The notes: generated by a model not told the origin, from the letters alone. Counted from the stretch's first letter, positions 25,536 to 33,577 are shown. The stretch is DNA of 64,000 nucleotides from JACRPH01 sp041665465 (GCA_041665465.1 JBAYIU010000001.1:248001-312000), one strand, 5' to 3'. Numbers and translations are program-made.

Positions 25536-26684
25536 TTATGCGGTTTGTCCACCATAACCATGGAATTTATGATCACGTGCTCGATTTATCCAATGCTCAA
25601 CAGTAGCATGACCCGGAGAATTTCCCTGGATATTTACTTTAAGAGAGGCCATTTTCTTACGTATCAACTTAAGAAGCTTATTTGGATCGTAGTTCTTGAG
25701 CTGAGTTATACTATGAACACCAGAGCGTTCAAGAAGTTCTGCATACTGTGGACCAATATCTTTAACACTAGCCAATTCTGCCATTTGCTGCCAGCTCTTA
25801 ACTGAACTTAACGGAGCACTTGTTTCGTGCGCTACTTCAACTGCATCTGCATTCCATAATTGTTGAGTATTACTTATTCCCATTTCGTTAAGTCTACTCT
25901 TATACTCAGGACCGATTCCCTCAATATCCATCACTGGATGCACATCACCAAAGGGATTAGGACGTTCTGTATTGGTGTTAACAGGTGTTTTGAGATCTTT
26001 CTTAGTGTCTTTATCACGGACAGGTAAAGCAAGAGCAATAATTACTGCAATCAAGATAACTCCCAAGATCCCGCCAATAACCCAAATCCAAGGGAAATTA
26101 TTTGCTGTTGAAGACTGAGTGCCTGTTACCGGAGCAACTACTGGTATTTGTGTGTTGGTTCCGCTGATAGGAGCGGCACTCTGACCTAGTTGCGAAGTAG
26201 TAGCACCAGTATTAAACAAATCTTGACCGGTGGTAAAACTCCAGAAATAATCTTGAGAAAGAGAGTTTCCTGCAAGATCTTGTGCTCCAGTGGTAATCAT
26301 AACTGTAAATACATTACCATAATGCTGGTTTGGTGTGAACAACTCAGTTGAGGTAAATGTTGCGGTGCGATCAGTATAGGTTACAGATCCATCAATTGCA
26401 AGAGACTTATATCCTCCAGATTCAGGAGTCGTTCTTTGCATCATAATAATCGTATCTCTATTGAGCGTTGAAGGATCCATCTCTTCACTGAACAGTATCG
26501 AGATTTGTTCATTTCGGGTAAGACCCATCTCATTATTCATCGGAGACACAGAAAGTATGGTCGGACGCGTTGTATCAACTAATGCACTTGCGGACATAGC
26601 GAAAAATGCCGTAAATACCATCATAACCAGTGCAGCAATTAAAAACACTGGACCTCGTTTACTAAATATTTTATTCTTAATCAT
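25536..26684 (-). CDS. Extracellular Ig-like (Big_5) domain, TM helix and cytoplasmic DUF4332 domain
   Basis: Order of parts: signal peptide (residues 1-35), a Big_5/SbsA-type Ig-like domain (TRPTILSVSPMNNEMGL ... ILFSEEMDPSTL ... DLAGNSLSQDYFWSFTTG), a low-complexity linker, one membrane helix (about 200-218, FPWIWVIGGILGVILIAVII), then a helix-hairpin-helix DUF4332 region (IEGIGPEYKSRLNEMGI; VKDIGPQYAELLERSGV). It could link the outside with DNA or protein partners inside. A GGGGGA site precedes ATG, and the second copy of the palindrome lies 30 bases upstream. Confidence 0.8.
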   Translation of the reverse strand: MIKNKIFSKRGPVFLIAALVMMVFTAFFAMSASALVDTTRPTILSVSPMNNEMGLTRNEQISILFSEEMDPSTLNRDTIIMMQRTTPESGGYKSLAIDGSVTYTDRTATFTSTELFTPNQHYGNVFTVMITTGAQDLAGNSLSQDYFWSFTTGQDLFNTGATTSQLGQSAAPISGTNTQIPVVAPVTGTQSSTANNFPWIWVIGGILGVILIAVIIALALPVRDKDTKKDLKTPVNTNTERPNPFGDVHPVMDIEGIGPEYKSRLNEMGISNTQQLWNADAVEVAHETSAPLSSVKSWQQMAELASVKDIGPQYAELLERSGVHSITQLKNYDPNKLLKLIRKKMASLKVNIQGNSPGHATVEHWINRARDHKFHGYGGQTA

Positions 26685-26713
26685 TTTATTTCCCCCATTA
26701 ATAATATAACCCA

Positions 26714-26734
26714 GAGCAGAGATTTATTCTGCTC
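26714..26734. promoter_or_regulatory. Copy 2 of the duplicated palindrome, GAGCAGA-N7-TCTGCTC
   Basis: This is the same 7-base arms as at 23062, with loop gatttat, again about 30 bases upstream of a start codon and between two genes of one strand (the zinc-ribbon gene and the Ig/DUF4332 gene). The shared position relative to the two secreted-protein genes argues for a common control element. Confidence 0.6.
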
Positions 26735-26775
26735 AAAGGACACATAATAATATTGATTATTGATTCATCTTACGT

Positions 26776-26922
26776 TCACGGATTAAACTGACCATTGAGC
26801 GGTTTTTTACAATATGGACATACTGGAGATAGCCCCACTAAACCAGAGGTGATTATCTCTTTATGACAAAATCTACAGATGATCATATCCGAATTTTTTG
26901 ACATTTTTTTTGTTTTTATCAT
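26776..26922 (-). CDS. Small zinc-ribbon protein
   Basis: About 48 residues, with CRFCHKE and CPYCKKP as the two halves of one zinc site. The ATG at 26922 is chosen because an upstream ATG at 26979 would overlap the preceding gene by 38 bases; 26904 is also possible. It is the third gene of a small leftward unit (27336-26776). It may bind RNA, DNA or protein; nothing more can be said. Confidence 0.6.
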   Translation of the reverse strand: MIKTKKMSKNSDMIICRFCHKEIITSGLVGLSPVCPYCKKPLNGQFNP

Positions 26923-26941
26923 TTTGATTGCTCTGTTATGT

Positions 26942-27160
26942 TTATACCTCTTGTTGTTGTAAAAGACGCAAATGTTCAAGTATCTGTTTTACGTCTACTA
27001 GTTCAGATTGCTCCTTTAACATATGTCTTTCAAGCTTTTCTAAGACCTGTTGCCAATATCCAATCCGTTTTTCAACGTCAAACCTGTTGATCCGTTTTAT
27101 CGCAAAAACGTCCCCTTTTGATTGGTAGTGAAAGAGTTTCCTAAAGTTAATACCCCTCAT
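26942..27160 (-). CDS. Small basic coiled-coil-like protein
   Basis: This 72-residue protein is rich in Arg/Lys at the start (MRGINFRKLFHYQSKGDVFA) and forms a probable long helix after residue 30 (YWQQVLEKLERHML ... VKQILEHLRLLQQQ). Its ATG overlaps the TGA of the acidic gene upstream (ATGA), showing coupled translation. An acidic/basic pair of this size recalls antitoxin-toxin or chaperone pairs, but no family is recognised. Confidence 0.55.
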   Translation of the reverse strand: MRGINFRKLFHYQSKGDVFAIKRINRFDVEKRIGYWQQVLEKLERHMLKEQSELVDVKQILEHLRLLQQQEV

Positions 27161-27336
27161 ATGCTTCCGGCCATGCGATCATCATAATTATTTAAAGGAG
27201 TATAATCCTCCGAATCGGAATCATAATCTTCCAACACGTTATATACATGAAGTTCAATATCGTCTATCTCCAAAAGAGATAAATTCCCTACTTCTTCTGA
27301 GGTTAATATATTCCCCACACCGTCTTCAAAAAACAT
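27157..27336 (-). CDS. Small acidic protein (59 aa)
   Basis: This frame begins MFFEDGVGNILTSEEVGNLS and is very acidic (about 17 Asp/Glu) to its end GSI. It is supported by the ATGA overlap with the next gene at 27160 and by a G-rich stretch (GGGGGTTGG) 6 bases before the ATG. It opens a small operon: acidic protein, basic coiled-coil protein, zinc ribbon. Role unknown. Confidence 0.5.
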   Translation of the reverse strand: MFFEDGVGNILTSEEVGNLSLLEIDDIELHVYNVLEDYDSDSEDYTPLNNYDDRMAGSI

Positions 27337-27495
27337 TTTTCCAACCCCCGCACTTTTTTAATTTGCACTTCCCCCTATACTAAACTTAACAGATAAGTAA
27401 AATTGGAGAAGTTCTAATACCTTGAGTAGTTAGTTTAAACAAATTAATAGAATTTGGTTGTTAATTATATCAGATAATTGAAATAAACCCATAGA

Positions 27496-28056
27496 TTAAG
27501 AAGAGTGATCCAAAAATAAATCCGAAGGAGAAAATTCTTTTTTATCGACTATTTCTTGTAATAAACCTAATGGGCTCTGTGAGATAATCTTATCTACTGA
27601 AAAAGTATAGATTGATTTAATTTGGATTTCATCTGCAAATTTAGTTTGGATCTGTGCAACATATTGTTCCTTCTGATAAGTATCTCTAAAACCAAGTACG
27701 ATAATATGTGAAGCTTGTTCATCGGAGACACGATACGCTTCAATAACGTTAGGTGTTTTAAAAATTCTGTTTGATATCTGATCGTCAGAAAACTGACTCC
27801 ATAATTTAGAAGTAAGACGGATAACAAGTATAACCATAACGTTAATCCCTATCTTCTTAAAATCAATAATGGGCATATATCCTTTGATAATACCACAACT
27901 CTCTAATTTAGTTCTTATCTTGAATATTGCTTGCGGAGAAAGTTTCATGGATTTAGCAATATCACTATCAGGAATTCTTTTTATGTTAAGTATTTCTTTG
28001 AGAACTATCTTATCATTTTCAGTAAGTTTGGGGAGAGAGAGGTTCCGCTTATCCAT
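27496..28056 (-). CDS. Lrp/AsnC family transcription regulator
   Basis: This 186-residue protein has an N-terminal winged helix-turn-helix (NDKIVLKEILNIKRIPDSDI, AKSMKLSPQAIFKIRTKLES) and a C-terminal ligand/oligomer domain with the beta-alpha-beta pattern (VMVILVIRLTSK, VIEAYRVSDEQASHIIVLGF). The ATG at 28056 is preferred over a GTG at 28065 because a TATA box (CTTATATAC, about 28086) lies about 28 bases upstream. It stands just upstream of the envelope tract and could control it, which is an inference from place only. Confidence 0.82.
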   Translation of the reverse strand: MDKRNLSLPKLTENDKIVLKEILNIKRIPDSDIAKSMKLSPQAIFKIRTKLESCGIIKGYMPIIDFKKIGINVMVILVIRLTSKLWSQFSDDQISNRIFKTPNVIEAYRVSDEQASHIIVLGFRDTYQKEQYVAQIQTKFADEIQIKSIYTFSVDKIISQSPLGLLQEIVDKKEFSPSDLFLDHSS

Positions 28057-28158
28057 ATAATACACTAAAAGGGAGTGAAGTATATAAGGGTATCTTAGTT
28101 TAGTAGAGATTAAGTTGTTAGCTTAGATTTAATATCTAAAGTATACTGAAGGAATAAC

Positions 28159-28824
28159 TTATCGTTTAAGAGAAACTAATCCCTGTTGAGGATCGTAAAC
28201 AATTAATTCCCCATATCCGGGAATAGCTAGAACCATCCCACCGTCGGTTGGCTCTTGAGGGAGGACAATTCTTTGTCTTGCTACCTGACAGGGTTGTAAA
28301 GCAAGAAATCGGCCCTCTCCCCGAATATAAGTTCCTAATACTGGAACCTTCTCTTTAATAAGACAACTAACTACTTGATCAAGGTGAGCTTCATTCCCGC
28401 CAATGACGAAAGAGTAAAGATCTTGCTCTCTCCCCATAGAATTTAACATCCGAGGAACATATTCAGTAGGAGGAACACGTTTGGCCTCAAAAAGTTTAAG
28501 AGTCTCATAAAGGTCCTTAGCGGTTTCTAAGCTTTTACCCGTATACCTTTTCTCTATTTCTTTAAGATCTCCCCAAGGCGAAGAAAGAAGAGGAGAATTC
28601 TCTTCCCTAGAATCATAATGCGATACTCCCACCATATCTTCACCAAAGATGATCGTAGCAACACAAGTAGTAAACCCCTTAGAGAAATGAGGAACATTCC
28701 CCACATGAGAAGTTAAATAGTCCACTTCGTAAGTAGAAAGGCCTTTAGTTATAGGTAGAAATCTCTTCGCTATTTGATCCTCAGGAAGGTCATTAAAGCG
28801 TATCCACTGGTTTAAAGAGGTCAT
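28159..28824 (-). CDS. Hypothetical protein, faint CheD-like features
   Basis: The protein is 221 residues. The segment GFTTCVATIIFGEDMVGVSH has the shape of the CheD active-site strand (G-S-C-V-a-v-x-l ... G-x-x-H), and SFVIGGNEAHLDQV followed by EKVPVLGTYIRGEGRF could match the later glycine-rich part. The match is weak and chemotaxis genes are absent here. The ATG at 28824 fits a TATA box (AAGTTTATAAAG, near 28850); a longer frame to 28929 would add an odd hydrophobic stretch and overlap the divergent gene. Confidence 0.55.
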   Translation of the reverse strand: MTSLNQWIRFNDLPEDQIAKRFLPITKGLSTYEVDYLTSHVGNVPHFSKGFTTCVATIIFGEDMVGVSHYDSREENSPLLSSPWGDLKEIEKRYTGKSLETAKDLYETLKLFEAKRVPPTEYVPRMLNSMGREQDLYSFVIGGNEAHLDQVVSCLIKEKVPVLGTYIRGEGRFLALQPCQVARQRIVLPQEPTDGGMVLAIPGYGELIVYDPQQGLVSLKR

Positions 28825-28927
28825 GTTAGTTAAATAGAGAAGTGCTTTATAAACTTTTTGTTTATTTACTACCAAATAGTAATAAAAGGTAGAAAGATTT
28901 AAAAATATACTTCCAAACAATAGAAGC

Positions 28928-29578
28928 ATGGATGATGAGGAATTGAGGAAAATACTGCATAATAGAGAGATGATCAGAGAAAGAACCCTCTCTAGCTATG
29001 AAGAATTACTTGGAATAGATATCACTGCCATGGCCGAAGAAAGGGTCAGAAATCAAGGGAAATTTGTATGGTATGATTTATGTTGTGGATGTTTTGACGC
29101 AGGAGCTAACTTAAAATACCGTCTTGATAGTCGTGGCCAGGGAGACCTTAATTCTGGAATTGTTATAGTTGGAATTGACGCGGATACTTATTCTGAACAG
29201 GATGAAGTAAAGGGGTATAAAACGATTCTCAGAAGAGGAAATGTGGTAAACTATCCTTTCCCTCTCGATGTAGATTTAATTACTTGTCTGCGTGGATTAA
29301 GATATGTAGAACAATATTTAGGTCAAGGAACTCAAGCAGTTCAACATTGGTATAATTCTGTTCCGGTTGGAGCAGTAATTGCGTTTGATTATAATGGAGA
29401 TAATAGTTTTCTCGCTGAACGAGGAGATATTTATATCAAAGTTCAAGGAGTACCTCTTTGGCAAGCACTACAAAATCAATTAGGAGATGCAGTTAAGACC
29501 AGTAAAAACAGTAATCTTAAGGAAAGTGCTTTTGCCGTGACTATTACTAAAAGAGATCCTCGAGAATTAAGATTATAA
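28928..29578 (+). CDS. SAM-dependent methyltransferase-like protein
   Basis: The segment VWYDLCCGCFDAGANLKYRL (about residues 47-66) looks like AdoMet motif I, with a cysteine-rich variant of the D-x-G-x-G loop. IVIVGIDADTYSEQDE gives the acidic end of strand 2, and DVDLITCLRGLRYVEQYLG fits motif IV. The protein is 216 residues and soluble. Substrate unknown. The cysteines in place of glycines are unusual and may mean loss of cofactor binding. Confidence 0.55.
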   Translation: MDDEELRKILHNREMIRERTLSSYEELLGIDITAMAEERVRNQGKFVWYDLCCGCFDAGANLKYRLDSRGQGDLNSGIVIVGIDADTYSEQDEVKGYKTILRRGNVVNYPFPLDVDLITCLRGLRYVEQYLGQGTQAVQHWYNSVPVGAVIAFDYNGDNSFLAERGDIYIKVQGVPLWQALQNQLGDAVKTSKNSNLKESAFAVTITKRDPRELRL

Positions 29579-29581
29579 AAA

Positions 29582-29715
29582 TGGCGCCCTCGCAGGGATT
29601 TGAACCCCGGTCCCAAGCTGATTGCAGAGACTTCCGCAAGCTCGTGTTCTATATGCTTTAACCCAATCCCCTCGTTCTGAGGGAACTGCGGGTATCCAAG
29701 CTATACTACGAGGGC
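29582..29715 (-). tRNA. tRNA-Ser(CGA) with a 39-base intron in the anticodon loop and encoded CCA
   Basis: On the minus strand the acceptor is GCCCTCG/CGAGGGC with G73 and CCA encoded. The long variable arm (GTCTC/GGGAC stem) marks a class II tRNA; G73 and GCC at the start point to serine. The stem CGCAG/TTGCG closes a seven-base loop TTCGAGC only if about 29644-29682 is removed, giving anticodon CGA. The intron would then lie after base 34 (or 33), not at the usual 37/38. A Gly reading with a 37/38 intron was considered but gives a pyrimidine at 37 and the wrong variable arm. Confidence 0.75.
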
Positions 29716-29753
29716 ACGAATAATCAATAAAACCCCACTTACTTTAAAAAACT

Positions 29754-30476
29754 TTACTTCTCCGCACTCTTCCACATAAAATTAAAGTAGTCTCGATAAG
29801 CTTCTGCAGCTTTCTGGTTTTCAATTAAAATTGCTTCAGGAATCTCGCTCCAGATCACGATAGCAATCTTCCCACCATAAATGTTAGTTACAACTGGACT
29901 TTCAGTAGTAGAAGGAATATGTCTCAACACTTTAGTATCGGCAGGATCAGAACGAGAACTTCTTACTAAACTCTTAACTTTAATTCCTCTTTTCTTCATC
30001 TGCTGCATAAAGCGCTGAGCGAAAGCAGGCATAGTTTTAGAAAATTGCCCTTCTGAACCAAAGATTAAATTCTCTGAAGCATGATGTAAGATATCTTCAA
30101 ACACGGTTTGTACTCCTTTTGTTCCTTTAAACAGTCTGACATTCTCTTTCAATTTAGTTTCTCTACGGATACTCTCTAATTCAGGTAAAACTTCCTTAGC
30201 CAGATCTACCTTACGATTCAAGTAACTTAAAATGTTGTTAGGGTTAGAAGATTGAAACCATTTAGTCTTTCCGATAACGACGTATGAAGCCAACCCTTTC
30301 TTTAATAACAAGTTTAAAGAATTGTAAGTAGAACTTCGATCTAATCCGGCATACTTAGCAAGAGCTCCTGCTTTAGAAGAACCAATCTTAATCAAAGCTA
30401 AATATACTTTTGATTCGTTAGAACTAAAACCAAGCTTCTCAAATTTTATTAATATTTCTGCTGAGGAGTTCATCAT
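29754..30476 (-). CDS. TrmB family transcription regulator
   Basis: The N-terminal winged helix reads LIKFEKLGFSSNESKVYLAL, then SKAGALAKYAGLDRSSTYNS and LLLKKGLASYVV, typical of TrmB. A coiled-coil linker and a C-terminal domain with NIYGGKIAIVIWSEIPEAIL follow. It is 240 residues, the short form without a full sugar-binding domain. It is divergent from the AsnRS-like/PyrD-like operon, and a near-perfect 20-base palindrome (30511-30530) lies between them, so it may control that operon and itself. Confidence 0.88.
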   Translation of the reverse strand: MMNSSAEILIKFEKLGFSSNESKVYLALIKIGSSKAGALAKYAGLDRSSTYNSLNLLLKKGLASYVVIGKTKWFQSSNPNNILSYLNRKVDLAKEVLPELESIRRETKLKENVRLFKGTKGVQTVFEDILHHASENLIFGSEGQFSKTMPAFAQRFMQQMKKRGIKVKSLVRSSRSDPADTKVLRHIPSTTESPVVTNIYGGKIAIVIWSEIPEAILIENQKAAEAYRDYFNFMWKSAEK

Positions 30477-30510
30477 CTAAGATAAATCACGCTTATTTAT
30501 TAAATTAACT

Positions 30511-30530
30511 GTTGTAGAAGCTTCTTCAAC
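30511..30530. promoter_or_regulatory. 20-base palindrome between TrmB and the AsnRS-like/PyrD-like operon
   Basis: gttgtagaagcttcttcaac matches its reverse complement at 18 of 20 bases. It is centred between the TrmB start (30476) and the operon start (30579), with TATA-like stretches on either side. It is a good candidate operator for the adjacent TrmB protein. Confidence 0.6.
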
Positions 30531-30578
30531 AAATCTATTAATAATTTTGTGAAACTGAAGTGATGGAGGTAAATAAAT

Positions 30579-31583
30579 ATGATAGACTTAACACAACTAA
30601 AGTCAACCAAAGATCGCTTCAGTACCATAACAACTGCTGAAGCCAAATTAGTAGATGAGATTAATGACTCTTTGATGTGGGGGGCCAGAACCTACTTCAA
30701 AGAGAAGGGATTCTTATGGGTAGAAGTGCCCACTCTAACTAAGATTACTGGTGCTTGCGAGAATGTAGATACATTGTATGCAGTAAACCATTTCGGTCAG
30801 GAGGCTTATCTAGCTCAGACCGGACAACTATACTTAGAAGCCAAGATACCTTTGCATGAAAAAGTGTGGACCATCATCACCAGTTCTAGAGCAGAAGCAG
30901 AGGCGGACAAAAGACATCTTAACCAGTTCAGCTTGGTAGAAATGGAACATCAAGGTGACTTTGAAACCATGATACCAAATATAGAAGGAGCGATAAAAAC
31001 TATGCTCTCCGAAACCTTACATCAAAGAGCAGCTCATCTAGAAGAGATGGGAAGAGCAGCCGAAGTATACCGATGGAGTCAAGCCCCTTTCGCCAGGATA
31101 ACTTACACCGAAGGGATAAAAATGCTTCAAGATAAAGGATATCCTATACAGTGGGGAGAAGACTTAAGCAGTAAAGAAGAAGCCCAACTGGTTAAGCTTT
31201 GTGGGGATAAACCAACCTTTATCACTCACTTCCCTAAAGCCATAAAATTCTTCAACATGAAAATGAATGATAAAGATGAGACAGTCGTCAACAGTACAGA
31301 CTTAATCATGCCTTATTCGGGAGAAAGCGTAGGTGCAGCAGAAAGGGAAAATGATGTTACTCGGCTGACAGATAGACTGCTGGATAGCAAGATGTACAAG
31401 ATCTTAGCTGCGAGAGGAAAAAATATGGAAGACTTCCATGATTATCTAAAGATGGTGGAAAAATATCCCTTGCTACACTCCGGATGTGGAATAGGGTTCA
31501 ACCGAATAAGTCAAAGTGTACTGGGAGTAGATGATATTCGCGCTTCGACCAACTTCCCGATACAGAGTGATAGGTTGTACTAA
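30579..31583 (+). CDS. AsnRS-like catalytic core, probably asparagine synthetase A type
   Basis: This 334-residue protein is a class II synthetase core related to asparaginyl-tRNA synthetase but without the N-terminal anticodon-binding domain. Motif 2 is SSRAEAEADKRHLNQFSLVE, the substrate pocket is TFITHFPKAIKFF, and motif 3 is GCGIGFNRISQSVLG. Archaeal proteins of this layout make asparagine from aspartate with ATP rather than charging tRNA; I infer that role. A GGAGG site lies 9 bases before the ATG. The PyrD-like gene starts 5 bases after its stop, and the palindrome and TrmB gene lie upstream. Confidence 0.78.
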   Translation: MIDLTQLKSTKDRFSTITTAEAKLVDEINDSLMWGARTYFKEKGFLWVEVPTLTKITGACENVDTLYAVNHFGQEAYLAQTGQLYLEAKIPLHEKVWTIITSSRAEAEADKRHLNQFSLVEMEHQGDFETMIPNIEGAIKTMLSETLHQRAAHLEEMGRAAEVYRWSQAPFARITYTEGIKMLQDKGYPIQWGEDLSSKEEAQLVKLCGDKPTFITHFPKAIKFFNMKMNDKDETVVNSTDLIMPYSGESVGAAERENDVTRLTDRLLDSKMYKILAARGKNMEDFHDYLKMVEKYPLLHSGCGIGFNRISQSVLGVDDIRASTNFPIQSDRLY

Positions 31584-31588
31584 AGAAA

Positions 31589-32608
31589 ATGTATCAACTG
31601 GTCTCAGCTCTAGATTATAGACTGAGACCTTATTTTTCTTCTTTATCCCCAGAACAGGTTGTTAAAACCTATTCCCTTGCTCGAGAATGGTATCTTGACT
31701 TGCTGCATTCTACTACTCCTTTAGCTAGAATTCCTTTAAGAGTGATTGAAGTAAATGGATTAACTTTTAGAAGCGACTTAGGTAATGCTGCTGGATTTGA
31801 TAAGAACGGTGAAATGTTAAGGTTCAATTATTTTCTAGGGGCAGGATTTGGATTAGTGGGAACGGTTTTAGAACAGGAGAATAAAGGCAATCTGATTAAT
31901 GCTTATGGTCATAAAGTAAACCCTTGGACCCCTCTACCAAACTCTCATTCGGCGATTAATTCTCTAGGTTTGCCCAGTAAAGGAATAGATTATGTGGTTG
32001 AGAGAGTGAGAGAATTCAAAGAGAAGTATTCTCCAGAAGATTTCCCGATTGGATTAAGTTTATCTACTTCGGGTTCGAAGGATTATTTTAAGAAAGCCCT
32101 TTCTGTGGCAGATTTTATTGAACTGAATCCTAGCTGTCCAAATGTCTGTCATCAAGAAGTTGATTTAAATGAGTTGGTGGGAAGATTAAAAGAGATTAGA
32201 GATGTTCCGTTGTTTGTTAAACTCCGTTCTTTTGATGATAAGTACCTTATTGATGGTGTTGATGGTTTGGTTTTGACCAATACACAGATTGATTATTCTA
32301 ATTTGAGAAAGAATCTTTCTCCCAAAGATCATGCTCTGTTTGATTATTATACTCAAAAGTACAAAGGAGGAATAAGTGGAGAAGCGATTAAGGAAGTTTC
32401 TTTAAGGGAAATGAGGAAAGCAAGAGAGTATCTTGATGAACATAGTCTGAATTTAAACTTAATTCACGTGGGTGGAATTTCTGCTCCAGAAGATGTCCAA
32501 GAAAGCAGGAAGTATGCTAGGTTAAGGCAATGGTACACTGGATTGATGAACTCTCTAGCAACAATTCAAGTAGAAGAGATTTATGAAGGGATGTTAAGGC
32601 TTTGCTAA
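31589..32608 (+). CDS. pyrD: Dihydroorotate dehydrogenase-like flavoprotein
   Basis: The FMN-binding barrel of the PyrD family is visible: DLGNAAGFDKNGEM (near residue 67), INSLGLPSKG, IELNPSCPNV with the conserved N-x-S-x-P-N, GLVLTNT, KGGISGEAIKEVSLREM and IHVGGI. It would oxidise dihydroorotate to orotate in pyrimidine synthesis. The N-terminal part resembles the membrane-associated class 2, although no clear membrane helix is seen. No other pyrimidine gene is nearby. It is co-transcribed with the AsnRS-like gene. Confidence 0.78.
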   Translation: MYQLVSALDYRLRPYFSSLSPEQVVKTYSLAREWYLDLLHSTTPLARIPLRVIEVNGLTFRSDLGNAAGFDKNGEMLRFNYFLGAGFGLVGTVLEQENKGNLINAYGHKVNPWTPLPNSHSAINSLGLPSKGIDYVVERVREFKEKYSPEDFPIGLSLSTSGSKDYFKKALSVADFIELNPSCPNVCHQEVDLNELVGRLKEIRDVPLFVKLRSFDDKYLIDGVDGLVLTNTQIDYSNLRKNLSPKDHALFDYYTQKYKGGISGEAIKEVSLREMRKAREYLDEHSLNLNLIHVGGISAPEDVQESRKYARLRQWYTGLMNSLATIQVEEIYEGMLRLC

Positions 32609-32627
32609 AGTACACATAAAGTTACAC

Positions 32628-32882
32628 TCATTCTATGTCAACAGTTATTTTATACAAGACTTCATCCATTTTATACTGAATGAATAATCGATCCTGAAGC
32701 TTGTACATAAACAGGTCTCTCTCTCCTTCTGAGTTCTTAAATCCAACTCCATCATATTTCCAGAAGCATCTCCCTACTTTTGTAAGTTCACCTACAATCT
32801 TATCAAGGTGGGAAAAAAGTTTTCGACCTTCTTCTGCAGGTAGTTCTCTTCTATATTGTTTTGGTTCATTTGTTTTTACCAT
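32628..32882 (-). CDS. Hypothetical protein (84 aa)
   Basis: This small soluble protein begins MVKTNEPKQYRRELPAEEGR and alternates charged helix and strands (FWKYDGVGF, LFIQYKMDEVLYKITVDIE). It is unknown. The ATG at 32882 is used rather than a GTG at 32891. It lies 14 bases behind the next gene upstream on the same strand, so the pair is probably one transcript. Confidence 0.55.
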   Translation of the reverse strand: MVKTNEPKQYRRELPAEEGRKLFSHLDKIVGELTKVGRCFWKYDGVGFKNSEGERDLFMYKLQDRLFIQYKMDEVLYKITVDIE

Positions 32883-32896
32883 GGTTATCACTTATT

Positions 32897-33508
32897 TTAT
32901 TTCTTAACACCGAGAGCTAGACTTACATAGCTTAAGTCTTCGGGAAAATTCAAAAGGCTTAAGGATAATCCTTTCAAACTTCTATCCCAAGGGCTAATGT
33001 GTCTGTCAAAATTTAGTTTGGCTGGTTTCTCAGCAGCGGCTACGATACTATAGATGTGATCCCCAGGATAAGTTAAGATATATTGAACCAGCTGCCAGAT
33101 ATCTGCGAGTTCGTAACCTTCATCCTTGACTGCTTCTAACAGTTCTTTAGGTTGAGGATATCCAACACCGGGGTGCTTTCCAAACAAAGTCACTTGAAAA
33201 TCAATGGTACCGCCTCTCTGTCTCGGTGGGAAGTTAGACGAATTTATTCCTTCTTTAAGTTCGATTTTGAATGGCCCAGTCATCTCAGTCTTAAAATTCG
33301 GTGTTGAATACTTTCGAATACTATGACCTCTTCTGACACAATCCCAATTATCATTGTAGTGACGGTTACTTTCCCCACAAGATTCACAACGATATATATC
33401 AGTGCGAGAAGTTATGTGCTCCGTTGGAATCTTAATCTCTAATTTAGCAAATTCTTCTACAGGCAGATCATAATTTACATATATTTTTTCTGTTGGATGT
33501 TCAATCAT
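32897..33508 (-). CDS. Hypothetical protein with a zinc-ribbon-like motif
   Basis: The 203-residue protein has CESC near residue 40 and a third cysteine about 15 residues later (NWDCVRRGH), which could bind zinc with a histidine. A central part (GTIDFQVTLFGKHPGVGYPQ) and a helical end follow. No family is recognised. It faces the TrmB gene at 33640 head-to-head and is followed closely by the 84-residue gene. Confidence 0.55.
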   Translation of the reverse strand: MIEHPTEKIYVNYDLPVEEFAKLEIKIPTEHITSRTDIYRCESCGESNRHYNDNWDCVRRGHSIRKYSTPNFKTEMTGPFKIELKEGINSSNFPPRQRGGTIDFQVTLFGKHPGVGYPQPKELLEAVKDEGYELADIWQLVQYILTYPGDHIYSIVAAAEKPAKLNFDRHISPWDRSLKGLSLSLLNFPEDLSYVSLALGVKK

Positions 33509-33577
33509 TTTCTCTTATCCTTTATTTCTGATTAATCTTGTTATTTGATAGTAAGAACTTATCTCTTCTTATACATT

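Noticed and set aside
29582..29715. Reading this tRNA as tRNA-Gly with a 37/38 intron
   Set aside because: It would put a pyrimidine at position 37 and leave an unexplained long variable arm; G73 and the variable-arm stem fit serine.
30579..31583. Calling this gene a true asparaginyl-tRNA synthetase
   Set aside because: The N-terminal anticodon-binding domain is absent, and the protein starts directly with the catalytic core.
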